From Tenacibaculum maritimum NCIMB 2154 (GTDB lineage: Bacteria; Bacteroidota; Bacteroidia; Flavobacteriales; Flavobacteriaceae), in contig NZ_LT634361.1 of the NCBI RefSeq assembly GCF_900119795.1, forward strand, positions 3,085,001 to 3,149,000: a stretch of DNA of 64,000 nt. The letters are read 5' to 3'. Under the pieces are notes generated by a model. That model ran no database searches. It had not been told where the DNA came from and was given only the letters and a program-made list of their open reading frames with translations. The position numbers and the translations under genes were made by a program. This document shows positions 8,425-18,545 of this stretch, piece by piece; positions within the stretch are counted from its first letter, which is position 1; the number at the start of each line of letters is the position of its first letter.

Positions 8425-10194
8425 TTAAGAAGGTGTTTCTCCTTCTTTTAATGGTACTGTTTGCAATACGAAATCATCGCCATGAAGATATTCGCCATTT
8501 TCATCTACCTTACTATAATCATACGCCCAACGATGTACTTCTGGAATTTTTCCTGGCCAGTTACCGTGAACATGCTCTACAGGTGTAGTCCATTCTAATG
8601 TATTTGATTTCCATGGGTTCTGTTCTGCCTCTTTACCTCTATATATTGAAATAAAGAAGTTAGCTAAGAAAATTAACTGACCTAAACCTCCTATAATAGC
8701 CATAACTGTCATGAAAACATTGATATCTGCTAAATCATCAAACATAGGGAAGTTTGTATTTGTATAATACCTACGCGGTAGTCCTGCCAAACCTATAAAG
8801 TGCATTGGGAAAAATACTCCATATGCAGAGATTATGGTAATCCAGAAATGCCAGTATCCCATTGTTTTATTCATCATTTTACCATACATCTTAGGAAACC
8901 AGTGATATACTCCTGCAAACATTCCTAAAATTGCTGATACTCCCATCACTAAATGGAAATGGGCCACTACGAAGTAGGTATCATGAACATTAATATCTAA
9001 AGCAGAGTCTCCTAAAACTAACCCTGTTAAACCTCCTGTTACGAATGTAGATACTAATCCGATAGAAAATAACATTGCCGGATTCATTTGTAGGTTTCCT
9101 TTCCATAAAGTAGTTATATAATTAAATGCCTTTACTGCTGAAGGAATTGCAATCAATAATGTTGTAAACGTAAATACAGAACCTAAAAATGGATTCATTC
9201 CTGAAATAAACATGTGGTGCCCCCATACAATTGTCGATAAAAATGCAATTGCCATTATTGATCCAATCATTGCTCTATAACCGAATATTGGTTTACGTGC
9301 GTTTGTTGAAATAATCTCAGAAGTTAGTCCTAAAGCTGGTAATAATACAATATATACCTCTGGGTGTCCTAAGAACCAAAATAAGTGCTCAAATAAAACA
9401 GGCGATCCTCCTTGGTAATGTAAAACTTCTCCTGATATAAATATATCCGATAAATAGAATGAAGTTCCAAAGCTTCTATCAAAAATTAACAATAATGCTG
9501 CCGATAATAACACCGGGAAAGAAACTACTCCTATGATTGCAGTAATAAAGAAAGCCCACATTGTTAAAGGCAATCTCGTCATTTTCATTCCTTTTGTACG
9601 TAAATTTAAAACCGTAACAATATAGTTTAATGATCCTATTAAAGAAGATGCAATAAATATAGCCATAGATACTAACCATAACGTCATTCCTGTTCCTGAA
9701 CCAGGTATTGCTTGAGGTAATGCCGATAATGGTGGATAAATAGTCCATCCTGCTGATGCTGGCCCTGCTTCTACAAATAAAGAAATAACCATAACAATAC
9801 TTGATAAGAAAAACAGCCAATATGAAACCATATTTAAGAAACCAGAAGCCATATCACGCGCTCCAATCTGTAAAGGAATCAATAAGTTAGAAAAAGTACC
9901 ACTTAATCCTGCTGTTAATACAAAAAACACCATGATTGTACCATGTATTGTTACCAATGCTAGGTACATATCCGGATTCATTACTCCGTCTGTTTGATGA
10001 GGCCCTAAAAACGCCTCTACAATTGAGAATGATTTCTCTGGCCACGCAATTTGTAAACGGAATAACATAGACATTAACACCCCTATGATTCCCATAAAAA
10101 TACCAGTTACTAAGAACTGTTTAGAAATCATTTTGTGATCTTGACTAAATATGTATTTAGTTACAAATGTTTCTTTGTGATGATGATCTGACAT
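8425..10194 (-). CDS. ctaD: Cytochrome c oxidase subunit I
   Basis: 589 residues with 12 or more membrane helices. Heme and CuB ligands are visible: TIHGTIMVFF, GHPEVYIVLLP (the cross-linked His-Tyr pair), WGHHMF, and HDTYFVVAHFHLVMG. It is the catalytic subunit reducing O2 to water and pumping protons. It is the last gene of the respiratory operon, 35 bp after subunit II. No subunit III or IV gene follows before the terminator; in flavobacteria these can be elsewhere. Confidence 0.97.
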   Translation of the reverse strand: MSDHHHKETFVTKYIFSQDHKMISKQFLVTGIFMGIIGVLMSMLFRLQIAWPEKSFSIVEAFLGPHQTDGVMNPDMYLALVTIHGTIMVFFVLTAGLSGTFSNLLIPLQIGARDMASGFLNMVSYWLFFLSSIVMVISLFVEAGPASAGWTIYPPLSALPQAIPGSGTGMTLWLVSMAIFIASSLIGSLNYIVTVLNLRTKGMKMTRLPLTMWAFFITAIIGVVSFPVLLSAALLLIFDRSFGTSFYLSDIFISGEVLHYQGGSPVLFEHLFWFLGHPEVYIVLLPALGLTSEIISTNARKPIFGYRAMIGSIMAIAFLSTIVWGHHMFISGMNPFLGSVFTFTTLLIAIPSAVKAFNYITTLWKGNLQMNPAMLFSIGLVSTFVTGGLTGLVLGDSALDINVHDTYFVVAHFHLVMGVSAILGMFAGVYHWFPKMYGKMMNKTMGYWHFWITIISAYGVFFPMHFIGLAGLPRRYYTNTNFPMFDDLADINVFMTVMAIIGGLGQLIFLANFFISIYRGKEAEQNPWKSNTLEWTTPVEHVHGNWPGKIPEVHRWAYDYSKVDENGEYLHGDDFVLQTVPLKEGETPS

Positions 10195-10229
10195 AATCTA
10201 TATCTTTATATTCTTTTTTTAAAAATATC

Positions 10230-11234
10230 TTATTTAATAACTTGAGCTAATGTTTTTTGTTCTGACAACCATTTGTTAAAATCTTCTTCAGACTCTACAA
10301 CTATTTTCATTTGCATGTTGTAGTGAGAAGCTCCACAAATTTTATTACATAGTAGTAAGTAATCAAACGTGTACATTTCTTCTTCGTTATTTGCTTTTCT
10401 AATCTTATTAATCCCTTCTGTTTTAGCTATAACTTCAGGCAAGTTTCTCATTTCTTCTGTAGTATATTTTGGTGTAAATCCAAATTGAGTAACCATACCT
10501 GGCACACAGTTCATCTGAGCTCTAAAGTGAGGCATATAAGCTGAGTGCATTACATCTTGAGAACGGAATTTAAATAAAACTTTTTTACCTTTTGGCAGGT
10601 GTATCTCTGTTACTTGTTTATCATCCTGAGCATTTTTATCAGACATATCAACCCCCATTGTGTTAGTTCCTTTTATGAAATTCACATTTCCTAAACCTAG
10701 CGTATTATCAGCTCCTGCGTAACGTGCTTCCCATTGAAATTGCTTAGAATATACTTCAATAACGATGGCTTCATCTTCAACATACATTACGTTGTTCCAT
10801 TGCCATAATCCATAACCTATCAACCCAACTAAAACAACTGCTGGAGTAACCGTCCATATAAACTCTAATTTATGACTATCTGCATAAAATAATGCTTTAT
10901 TTTCTTTTTTACCTCTATATTTATAAGAGAAAAAGAATAATAAAAACTGCATTAAAAACTGAACGATTCCTATTAAACAAAATGTAATATTGAAAAGTCT
11001 ATCATCATGCTCTCCTTCAATAGAAGCTGATTCTGGTAGTAAAACAACATTCATTGCTATCAAACAGTAAATCATCATTGCATATAAAAATGCTAAAAAA
11101 CCAAGGAATAATTTACCTTGTGTATCGTTGTCTTTGTCAGTAGCTATGACATCTCGAAAATTCATAATACGAGTAATTTGCCAAAAACTAACTCCTATCG
11201 CAACTGCTATAAAAATGTAAAATAAAGCGAGCAT
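10230..11234 (-). CDS. ctaC: Cytochrome c oxidase subunit II
   Basis: 334 residues. Several N-terminal hydrophobic helices and a periplasmic cupredoxin domain with the CuA-binding C-terminal motif CNKICGASHYNM plus the upstream His in VMHSAYMPHFRAQ. It accepts electrons from cytochrome c and passes them to subunit I. No cytochrome c domain is fused to it, so the donor is probably the monoheme ActE or the N-terminal heme domain of ActA encoded upstream. The family is certain. Confidence 0.96.
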   Translation of the reverse strand: MLALFYIFIAVAIGVSFWQITRIMNFRDVIATDKDNDTQGKLFLGFLAFLYAMMIYCLIAMNVVLLPESASIEGEHDDRLFNITFCLIGIVQFLMQFLLFFFSYKYRGKKENKALFYADSHKLEFIWTVTPAVVLVGLIGYGLWQWNNVMYVEDEAIVIEVYSKQFQWEARYAGADNTLGLGNVNFIKGTNTMGVDMSDKNAQDDKQVTEIHLPKGKKVLFKFRSQDVMHSAYMPHFRAQMNCVPGMVTQFGFTPKYTTEEMRNLPEVIAKTEGINKIRKANNEEEMYTFDYLLLCNKICGASHYNMQMKIVVESEEDFNKWLSEQKTLAQVIK

Positions 11235-11270
11235 ATTATCTAAACTATTATTGTTTATTAATTCTTTTTA

Positions 11271-12836
11271 TTAATGGTGAGAATCTTCTCCTCTGTGTTC
11301 TATATTATAATAGTGAAATTCTTCACTCTCATGCAAATATGGATTTCCTTTAGCTAAAGGACTTGCTTTTGCAAATGCGCTAAATGTAGCCCAAATAAAC
11401 AATCCTAGGAAAAACAATACTGCTCCTATTTCAGGAATACCTATAAACCATTGTCCTCCAACTGTAGCAGGCATAATCATAACAAACACATCTATATAGT
11501 GTCCTGCTAAAATTACGACACCTCCCAGTACTACAAACCAAGGAATACTTTTAAAGTCACTATTGATTAATAATAATACAGGGAATATAAAGTTCATTAC
11601 AACCATAGCTAAGAATGGTAACTTGTATTCGTTGAATCTTAATAGGTAATACGTAGTTTCTTCTGGCATATCTGCATACCAAATTAACATAAATTGAGCA
11701 AACCATAGATACGTCCAAAATACAGAGAACCCAAACATAAATTTAGCTAAATCATGAATATGGCTATCATTCACAAATGGTAAAGCTCCTTTTGAACGTA
11801 AATAAATTGTCACAAAAGCGATTGTTGTTAAGGCACTTACTAGTAAAGTAGCCAATACATACCATCCAAATAGTGTAGAGAACCAGTGTGGATCTAGCCC
11901 CATGATCCAATCCCAAGACATCATTGATTCCGTAATCATAAAAAATGCCAAAAACCCTACAGACACATTGTAGTTAAGCTTATGCAATTTTAGGTCTCCG
12001 TTATCTTGCTTGATAGAGTTCTTTCTAATAAAGAATCTGTAAAAGTTCCAACCAGCTAAATAAATAATACTTCTAATCAACCACCCTGGTGTGTTCAAAA
12101 ACCATTTTTTACCATAAACTATTGGATCAAAATTATCATGCCCTGGTGTTAAAACACCTTCTCCCATCCATGTGAATAAGTGATTCATATGCATAAAAGT
12201 AGCAATTAAGAACAATAACATAATTACACTTACATAGTGTAAGTTTGCTGTAATAGCTTCCATTACTCTAAATAACACTACTGACCAACCTGATTGTGCT
12301 ACTCTCTGAGATGCATAAAAAGCTAGTACTAATAATGTTACTCCTAAGAAGAAAAATAGGGCTACATAAACTGCTGACCATGGTCTGTTTTGCATTTGAT
12401 GAAAAACATGTTCTGCATGAGCGTCATCATGATGTTCTTCTCCATGAGCTTCTTCTACTTTCTTATGAGTATCAGCTACAACAGCTTCTTTGTGTTCCAC
12501 TTCATTAGCATGAGTAGAGTCCGTTTTAACTTCCTCTTTATGTGTTGCCTCATCAGCATGTGCTTCAGCTTTTACTGCTTCAGTATGAGCTTTAGTTTCA
12601 CCATGTGTTTCTTCAGATTTTGTTTCCTCTTTGTGAACAGCTGGTGTTTCAACATGAGCATCATGTGCAGGAGCAGTGTGTGCTTCTCCATGACCTCCAT
12701 GGTGTTGACTTGCTATAATTTCTTTAGCTTCTTCTACGGTTTTTGGTGCCGTTAAAAAACCATATCCAATACCCAAAACTCCTAAAATCATTAAGGCTAT
12801 TGAAAGTGTTTTTAATTTTCCTGAAAATTGATACAT
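11271..12836 (-). CDS. actF: Alternative complex III subunit ActF (quinol:cytochrome c oxidoreductase membrane subunit)
   Basis: 521 residues. Hydrophobic N-terminal helix, then a long hydrophilic stretch (~45-145) very rich in His, Ala, Glu, Lys and Thr, followed by ~10 membrane helices of the NrfD-related ActF type (for example WFLNTPGWLIRSIIYLAGWNFYRF has the loop-helix pattern). ActF is one of two large integral subunits of ACIII. The low-complexity His/Glu segment on one side of the membrane is unusual in length and could bind metal; that is inference. Gene order between actE and coxB is typical. Confidence 0.92.
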   Translation of the reverse strand: MYQFSGKLKTLSIALMILGVLGIGYGFLTAPKTVEEAKEIIASQHHGGHGEAHTAPAHDAHVETPAVHKEETKSEETHGETKAHTEAVKAEAHADEATHKEEVKTDSTHANEVEHKEAVVADTHKKVEEAHGEEHHDDAHAEHVFHQMQNRPWSAVYVALFFFLGVTLLVLAFYASQRVAQSGWSVVLFRVMEAITANLHYVSVIMLLFLIATFMHMNHLFTWMGEGVLTPGHDNFDPIVYGKKWFLNTPGWLIRSIIYLAGWNFYRFFIRKNSIKQDNGDLKLHKLNYNVSVGFLAFFMITESMMSWDWIMGLDPHWFSTLFGWYVLATLLVSALTTIAFVTIYLRSKGALPFVNDSHIHDLAKFMFGFSVFWTYLWFAQFMLIWYADMPEETTYYLLRFNEYKLPFLAMVVMNFIFPVLLLINSDFKSIPWFVVLGGVVILAGHYIDVFVMIMPATVGGQWFIGIPEIGAVLFFLGLFIWATFSAFAKASPLAKGNPYLHESEEFHYYNIEHRGEDSHH

Positions 12837-12858
12837 ATCTTAAATATCTATTATAGAC

Positions 12859-13407
12859 TTATTTTAAATCGTTTCTTAATTTTTCAACATACTGTGTTAC
12901 TTGCCAACGTTCTTTTGTTGTCAATTGTGATGCATGAGATCCCATTAGGTTTCTTCCATGCATAATAACATAGTATATACTCCCTTCTGTAATTTCTCTA
13001 TCTTTATAATTAGGAATACCGTTGAATTTATCTCTTTGAGATAAAATACCGTTACCATCTCCTTTCTTACCATGACAAACTGCGCAATAGATATCATACA
13101 TCTTCTTACCGTTTGCTAAGTTTTCTTCAGTAACCTTTAAAGGGCTTTTCAATTCAGTTTTAGCTAACTCATATCCTTCATTTGTATCAGGATATTCAAA
13201 TGCTACATAACCTCCTCTTTTAATAGTTCCTGCTACAGGATCTCTATCAACCATTTTACCATTTAAACCATCTGCACCATTCGCTTCATAAGGAACAGCT
13301 ACATACATATCTGGCATATATTGTACTTGTGGTTTACGTTTGTCTCCACAAGAAATCACACTTGTTATTACAACTAAAGCGACGATTATTTTTACAAAAC
13401 TCTTCAT
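12859..13407 (-). CDS. actE: Alternative complex III monoheme cytochrome c lipoprotein ActE
   Basis: 182 residues. Lipobox VISC (Cys20) and a class I cytochrome c domain with CAVCHG (Cys108, Cys111, His112) and a methionine-containing segment (HGRNLMGSHASQL) for the axial ligand. ActE is the membrane-anchored periplasmic heme subunit that hands electrons towards the oxidase. 9 bp after actD. Confidence 0.94.
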   Translation of the reverse strand: MKSFVKIIVALVVITSVISCGDKRKPQVQYMPDMYVAVPYEANGADGLNGKMVDRDPVAGTIKRGGYVAFEYPDTNEGYELAKTELKSPLKVTEENLANGKKMYDIYCAVCHGKKGDGNGILSQRDKFNGIPNYKDREITEGSIYYVIMHGRNLMGSHASQLTTKERWQVTQYVEKLRNDLK

Positions 13408-13416
13408 ATCTCTTTA

Positions 13417-13944
13417 TTAGTGCTTATCTACTATGTTAATTTCTACAGCTCCTGTTTCTGCTAACAAGGCTTTTAATTCTTCTTCATTTCCATCAACTGG
13501 AATTTCCATTAAGAAATGATCATCAGTAGTTCTTGGATCAGGGTTTTCAGCTTTTTTAAATGGCCAAATTTTACTTCTCATATAAAATGTAATAACCATT
13601 AAGTGCGCTGCAAAAAACACGGTCATCTCAAACATAATAGGTACAAATGCTGGCATATTTGTCCACCAAGAAAAATTAGGCTTACCACCAATGTCTTGAG
13701 GCCAATCAGCAATCATTGTGTACCAAGTTAACCATATAGCAACTGATAAACCAGTAATACCATAAAAGAAAGCGGTAATTGCTAAACGCGTTGGCGCTAA
13801 TCCCATTGCTTTGTCTAATCCGTGTACTGGAAATGGACAAAATATTTCTTCAATATGATGATGCTCTGCTTTTACCTTCTTAACGGCATCCATTAAGATA
13901 TCATCATCATTATATAATGCGTGAATTACTTTATTAGTGCTCAT
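13417..13944 (-). CDS. actD: Alternative complex III subunit ActD (DUF3341)
   Basis: 175 residues: a cytoplasmic N-terminal ferredoxin-like domain (IHALYNDDDILMDAVKKV) then two membrane helices. This is the pattern of ActD, a structural subunit of ACIII. Its start overlaps the end of actC by 11 bp, so the two are translationally coupled. Confidence 0.94.
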   Translation of the reverse strand: MSTNKVIHALYNDDDILMDAVKKVKAEHHHIEEIFCPFPVHGLDKAMGLAPTRLAITAFFYGITGLSVAIWLTWYTMIADWPQDIGGKPNFSWWTNMPAFVPIMFEMTVFFAAHLMVITFYMRSKIWPFKKAENPDPRTTDDHFLMEIPVDGNEEELKALLAETGAVEINIVDKH

Positions 13945-15334
13945 TGTTCTCGTCTCTTAATTTTTTAAAATTCTCTCCTGATGACTTTAAAATGGTCTTA
14001 ATCTCTGCTGTAGGAATTACAGGGAATGTTCTTGCATATAATAAGAATAATACAAAGAAGAATCCTATAGTTCCAATGAAGATACCAACATCTACAAACG
14101 TAGGTTCAAAACGCCACCAAGTAGATGGTAAATGTCCTTTACTTAATACAATTGCAATAATATCGAAACGCTCAAACCACATACCAATATTAATAACGAT
14201 AGATATAATGAAAGACCAGATAAAACTTCTTCTAATCTTTTTAAACCATAATAATTGTGGTGTAAAAATATTACATATTAATAAAGACCAGAATGCCCAT
14301 CCATAAGCTCCTGCTTCTGCTCCAAAAGATAAATATGTATAATTTTCATAAGGAGACCCCGTGTACCATGCAATAAAGAATTCAGTTGCATAAGCTACGG
14401 CTACAATACCACCTGTTAAAATAATTACAATGTTCATATACTCTACGTGTAAACGTGTAATATATGCTTCCATATTTGTTACCTTACGCATAATACCTAA
14501 TAAGGTTTGTACCATGGCAAATCCTGAGAAAATTGCTCCTGCTACGAAGTAAGGTGGAAATATTGTTGAGTGCCATCCTGGATTAATAGATGTAGCAAAG
14601 TCCATCGATACAATTGTATGTACAGAAAGTACTAATGGTGTTGCTAAACCGGCTAATACTAAAGATACTTCTTCAAAACGTTGCCAATCTTTAGCTCTAC
14701 CAGACCATCCGAAAGATAACAATGAATATATTTTCTTTTGGAAAGGCTTTACTGCTCTATCACGAATTGTTGCAAAATCAGGTAATAAACCAGTCCACCA
14801 GAATACTAATGATACCGATAAATACGTAGAAATTGCGAATACATCCCATAATAAAGGCGAGTTAAAGTTTACCCATAATGATCCGAATTGATTAGGAATT
14901 GGTAATACCCAGTATCCATTCCATGGACGTCCCATGTGAATGATTGGGAATAAACCTGCTTGGAATACCGCAAAAATTGTCATTGCTTCAGCAGAACGGT
15001 TAATTGCCATTCTCCATTTTTGACGGAATAATAACAGTACAGCAGAAATCAATGTACCAGCATGACCAATACCTACCCACCATACAAAGTTGGTAATATC
15101 CCATGCCCAACCAATATTTTTACTTAATCCCCAAACTCCAATACCTGTTCCTACGGTATAAAAAATACATCCAAACCCCCATAGCATTGCTGCTAAGGAG
15201 ATATAAAATGCGATATACCAATTTTTGTTTGCTTTGCCTTCTATAGGCCTTGCGATGTCTTCAGTGATGTCATGGTAACTTTTATTACCTAACACTAAAG
15301 GTTCTCTATAAGATGATTCGTAATGAGACGACAT
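13934..15334 (-). CDS. actC: Alternative complex III subunit ActC (NrfD/PsrC-like quinol-binding membrane subunit)
   Basis: 466 residues with ten membrane helices, including VGIGHAGTLISAVLLLFRQKWR and an ENYTYLSFGAEAGAYG-type loop. ActC belongs to the NrfD/PsrC family and is thought to hold the quinol site next to the Fe-S subunit ActB. Follows actB by 26 bp. Confidence 0.95.
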   Translation of the reverse strand: MSSHYESSYREPLVLGNKSYHDITEDIARPIEGKANKNWYIAFYISLAAMLWGFGCIFYTVGTGIGVWGLSKNIGWAWDITNFVWWVGIGHAGTLISAVLLLFRQKWRMAINRSAEAMTIFAVFQAGLFPIIHMGRPWNGYWVLPIPNQFGSLWVNFNSPLLWDVFAISTYLSVSLVFWWTGLLPDFATIRDRAVKPFQKKIYSLLSFGWSGRAKDWQRFEEVSLVLAGLATPLVLSVHTIVSMDFATSINPGWHSTIFPPYFVAGAIFSGFAMVQTLLGIMRKVTNMEAYITRLHVEYMNIVIILTGGIVAVAYATEFFIAWYTGSPYENYTYLSFGAEAGAYGWAFWSLLICNIFTPQLLWFKKIRRSFIWSFIISIVINIGMWFERFDIIAIVLSKGHLPSTWWRFEPTFVDVGIFIGTIGFFFVLFLLYARTFPVIPTAEIKTILKSSGENFKKLRDENNEH

Positions 15335-15360
15335 AAATTATATTCTTATTAATTTTATAA

Positions 15361-18300
15361 TTAAGCTTCGTTTGTATTTCTAACTTTTACTTGATATACA
15401 ACATTTGGTTTTGTTCCGATGTAATCTAGCACATGGAATGCTCTTCTATCTTCTACTAAAGGAGTTACTGGATCTTCTGGATTGTTAATATCTCCAAAGA
15501 CCATAGAACCTGATGAACAAGCTGCTGAACAAGCACAAGCATCGTTAAACTCATCCTTTCTAACAGGTCGTTTCTCTCTTTTTGCCCTCAAAATAACCTC
15601 TTGAGTTGATTGAATACAGAATGAACATTTTTCCATTACTCCACGCGAACGAACAACTACATCTGGATTCAACACCATTTTTCCGTACTCATTATTCATA
15701 TTAAAGTCAAACTCATCATTTTCAGCGTAGTTAAACCAGTTGAAACGACGAACTCTATACGGACAGTTATTTGCACAATATCTTGTTCCAACACATCTGT
15801 TATAGGCCATTTGATTTTGACCTTGGCGTCCATGTGATGTTGCCGCTACTGGACATACTGTTTCACATGGCGCATGATTACAGTGCTGGCACATCATTGG
15901 TTGGAAAGCTACCTGTGGGTTCTCAGCAGGATTCTCCAAAGCATCAAACAAGTCACCTTTACTCAACTCTAATACGCGTTCTGTATATTTTCTTTCAATA
16001 TCTTGATTAGCTATATTTGGATTTTCAGCTTTAAACTGCTCCATAGTCATGGAAGCTTGTTCTTTATCATGCTGTCTATCTTCTACCGTAGAAGAATAAT
16101 AACGATCAATACGCAGCCAGTGCATATCTCTACCTACACGCACTTCATTTTTACCTACTACGGGCACATTATTATCAGCATGACAAGCAATTACACATGC
16201 TCCACATCCTGTACACGAAGTTAAATCAATTGATAAATTAAAATGGTGCCCTATCTCACGATTGTGCTCTTCCCATAAATCTATTTTTTTAGCTTCAACC
16301 TCTTGGTGGTCATAAGAAACCATGAATGGCTTATTCCACGTATGTTTAGGATCTAAGTTTTTATTAGTAACTTCTTTTAAAGTAGCTTCCTTTAAAATAT
16401 CATGACGTCCAGCAATTGTTTTTTGTACTTGAGTACACGCAAACTCATGCCATCCCGAAGTTTTTTCTATAGCTACATTATACTGTATATGATTTCCATT
16501 TACATATAGAGGGTAAGCATTTACCCCTACTTGCATTTCCTTTTTTAAGCCTTGCGTTCTACCATATCCTAATGCCAAACCAACAGATCCTTTTGCCTGT
16601 CCTGGTTGTATCATTACAGGAACATTTTTAAGAGTAACTCCATTAACTGTTACATTTGCATAGTTACCGTCAATTGCTCCATTATCTCTAACTGGATTTT
16701 CAAAACCTAACTCACGAGCATCTGACAATGACATTGTCAAATAATTATCCCAAGTAGCACGTGTTAATGGATCTGGCAACTCCTGTAACCAAGGATTATT
16801 TGCTTGTTTCCCATCTCCTAATGCTGTTGTAGTGTATAAATTTAACTCAAATCCTGATGCTATTTTTGCAGAAGCTGCTAATTGAGCTCCTACAGGTGCT
16901 AAATCAATTGCACTCTCTATTACATCTTCTAAAACATCATTTTCTACCGTAAAGAAACCATCATGCAATGCTTGATTCCAAGATTTACCTCCTAGAACAT
17001 TTGTTTTCCAATATTCTTTTAAAGCATCATAATAGTTTACAGAACTTCCTGACCATTTTAACAAAACGTCCTGCAATTGACGCGTATTAAACAATGGCTT
17101 TATTGTTGGCTGCATTAAACCATAAGTTCCTTCGGTTTTCATTACATCTCCCCAAGACTCCAAATAATGTGGCGTTGGTAATGCATATTGTGTAGCATTT
17201 GCCATATCATCATTTTGCAATGATAAAGCAACTGACAACTTCGTTTTCTTTAATCCTTCAGAGAAACCAGCAGCATCTGCCAAAGTATAAATTGGGTTTA
17301 CGTTGTATGTAATTACCCCGCTCACTTTTCCTGATTTCATATCTGCAATCAACCTTGCTACTTCTGTATCATTACCTTTTCTCGTGTAATTTACATTTAC
17401 AGTATCAATTATCTCGCTATCCAATGCCTTATTAATAGCCAGAGCTACTAATTGTGCATTCTTATCATTCAACCCTGTCATTACAACAGCTTTAGAACCT
17501 GCTTTTTTCAAAGCAGTTGCTAATTTTTTAATATCAGCATCTATTGGTGTTGCTTTAGAAGGTAAGACACCTCCAGTTATTGCATTATACAAGTTAATCA
17601 AAGCAAACACTTGGTCAGAAGGTTTTACAACAATTCTTTTATCAGCATTTGCTCCTGTTAAAGACATATTACTTTCTACCTGAACATGGTAAGACATCTT
17701 ACCTAATTCTGGCTTCCTACCAGCAACATATGACTTTTCAAAACCTCCATGCCAATCTCCTAAGAAATCAGCCCCGATAGAAGCTATTACTTCTGCTTTA
17801 CTTAAATCATAGTTAGGCAAAGCTCTCTTACCATGCATTTCCTCAAATGCATCTAAAGCTCCGCTTTCTGAAACAGCATCATAAGACACATGTTTCACAT
17901 TTGGATATACTTCTATAAAATCAGCTATTATCTTCTCCGTTGAAGGACTGGCTAATGTTCCAGTTAGTAAAACAACTTCTTCATTTGCTTCCTTTAACTG
18001 ATTTAATTTACCTATAATTTCTTTATCTGCATCAGCCCAAGAAATCGTAGCCTTTCCTTTTTTAGGTTCTTTTAAACGAAGTGCATCATCATACAAAGAT
18101 AACACAGATGCTTGCGTACGAGCATTGGTTTCTCCATTTGCTTCTTTATTAGGCATAACTAAGATAGGACGCCCTTCTCTTGTTTTCACTAATATATTTG
18201 CAAAATCATACCCATCTGCCATCGTTGTAGCATACCAATCTGCTACTCCTACTGTAATATCATCTGGTTTTACAACATAAGGAATAGATTTTCTAACAGG

Positions 18301-18516
18301 ACCTTCACATGCAGCCAATGAAGCCGCAGCAGTTGTAAATCCTACATATTTTAAGAAATCTCTACGAGAGGTAGATGATGATTCCAATGTTTGTTTATCT
18401 CCTAAAAATTCATCTGTTGGAATTTCTTCTACAAATTCATTTTTACTTAGCGTTTCAACAATAGAACTATCTTTTAGTTCCTCAACACTTTGCCAGTATT
18501 TTTTGTTTGAAGCCAT
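15361..18516 (-). CDS. actB: Alternative complex III iron-sulfur/molybdopterin-like subunit ActB
   Basis: 1051 residues. A twin-arginine-type signal (SRRDFLKYVGFTTAAASLAAC) near residue 50, a long domain related to molybdopterin oxidoreductases (about 70-720, which in known ACIII binds no cofactor), and a ferredoxin-like C-terminal domain with four cysteine groups: CTGCGACVIACH, CQHCNHAPCETVCP, CVGTRYCANNCP and CSFC...CACSAAC. It passes electrons from the quinol site to the heme subunit. 29 bp after actA. Confidence 0.95.
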   Translation of the reverse strand: MASNKKYWQSVEELKDSSIVETLSKNEFVEEIPTDEFLGDKQTLESSSTSRRDFLKYVGFTTAAASLAACEGPVRKSIPYVVKPDDITVGVADWYATTMADGYDFANILVKTREGRPILVMPNKEANGETNARTQASVLSLYDDALRLKEPKKGKATISWADADKEIIGKLNQLKEANEEVVLLTGTLASPSTEKIIADFIEVYPNVKHVSYDAVSESGALDAFEEMHGKRALPNYDLSKAEVIASIGADFLGDWHGGFEKSYVAGRKPELGKMSYHVQVESNMSLTGANADKRIVVKPSDQVFALINLYNAITGGVLPSKATPIDADIKKLATALKKAGSKAVVMTGLNDKNAQLVALAINKALDSEIIDTVNVNYTRKGNDTEVARLIADMKSGKVSGVITYNVNPIYTLADAAGFSEGLKKTKLSVALSLQNDDMANATQYALPTPHYLESWGDVMKTEGTYGLMQPTIKPLFNTRQLQDVLLKWSGSSVNYYDALKEYWKTNVLGGKSWNQALHDGFFTVENDVLEDVIESAIDLAPVGAQLAASAKIASGFELNLYTTTALGDGKQANNPWLQELPDPLTRATWDNYLTMSLSDARELGFENPVRDNGAIDGNYANVTVNGVTLKNVPVMIQPGQAKGSVGLALGYGRTQGLKKEMQVGVNAYPLYVNGNHIQYNVAIEKTSGWHEFACTQVQKTIAGRHDILKEATLKEVTNKNLDPKHTWNKPFMVSYDHQEVEAKKIDLWEEHNREIGHHFNLSIDLTSCTGCGACVIACHADNNVPVVGKNEVRVGRDMHWLRIDRYYSSTVEDRQHDKEQASMTMEQFKAENPNIANQDIERKYTERVLELSKGDLFDALENPAENPQVAFQPMMCQHCNHAPCETVCPVAATSHGRQGQNQMAYNRCVGTRYCANNCPYRVRRFNWFNYAENDEFDFNMNNEYGKMVLNPDVVVRSRGVMEKCSFCIQSTQEVILRAKREKRPVRKDEFNDACACSAACSSGSMVFGDINNPEDPVTPLVEDRRAFHVLDYIGTKPNVVYQVKVRNTNEA

Positions 18517-18545
18517 TTATATAAGTTATTTTACTTTCTAATTGA

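Noticed and set aside
12296-12755. Two frames opposite the His-rich part of actF
   Set aside because: Shadow frames caused by repeated codons; no start signals or recognisable products.
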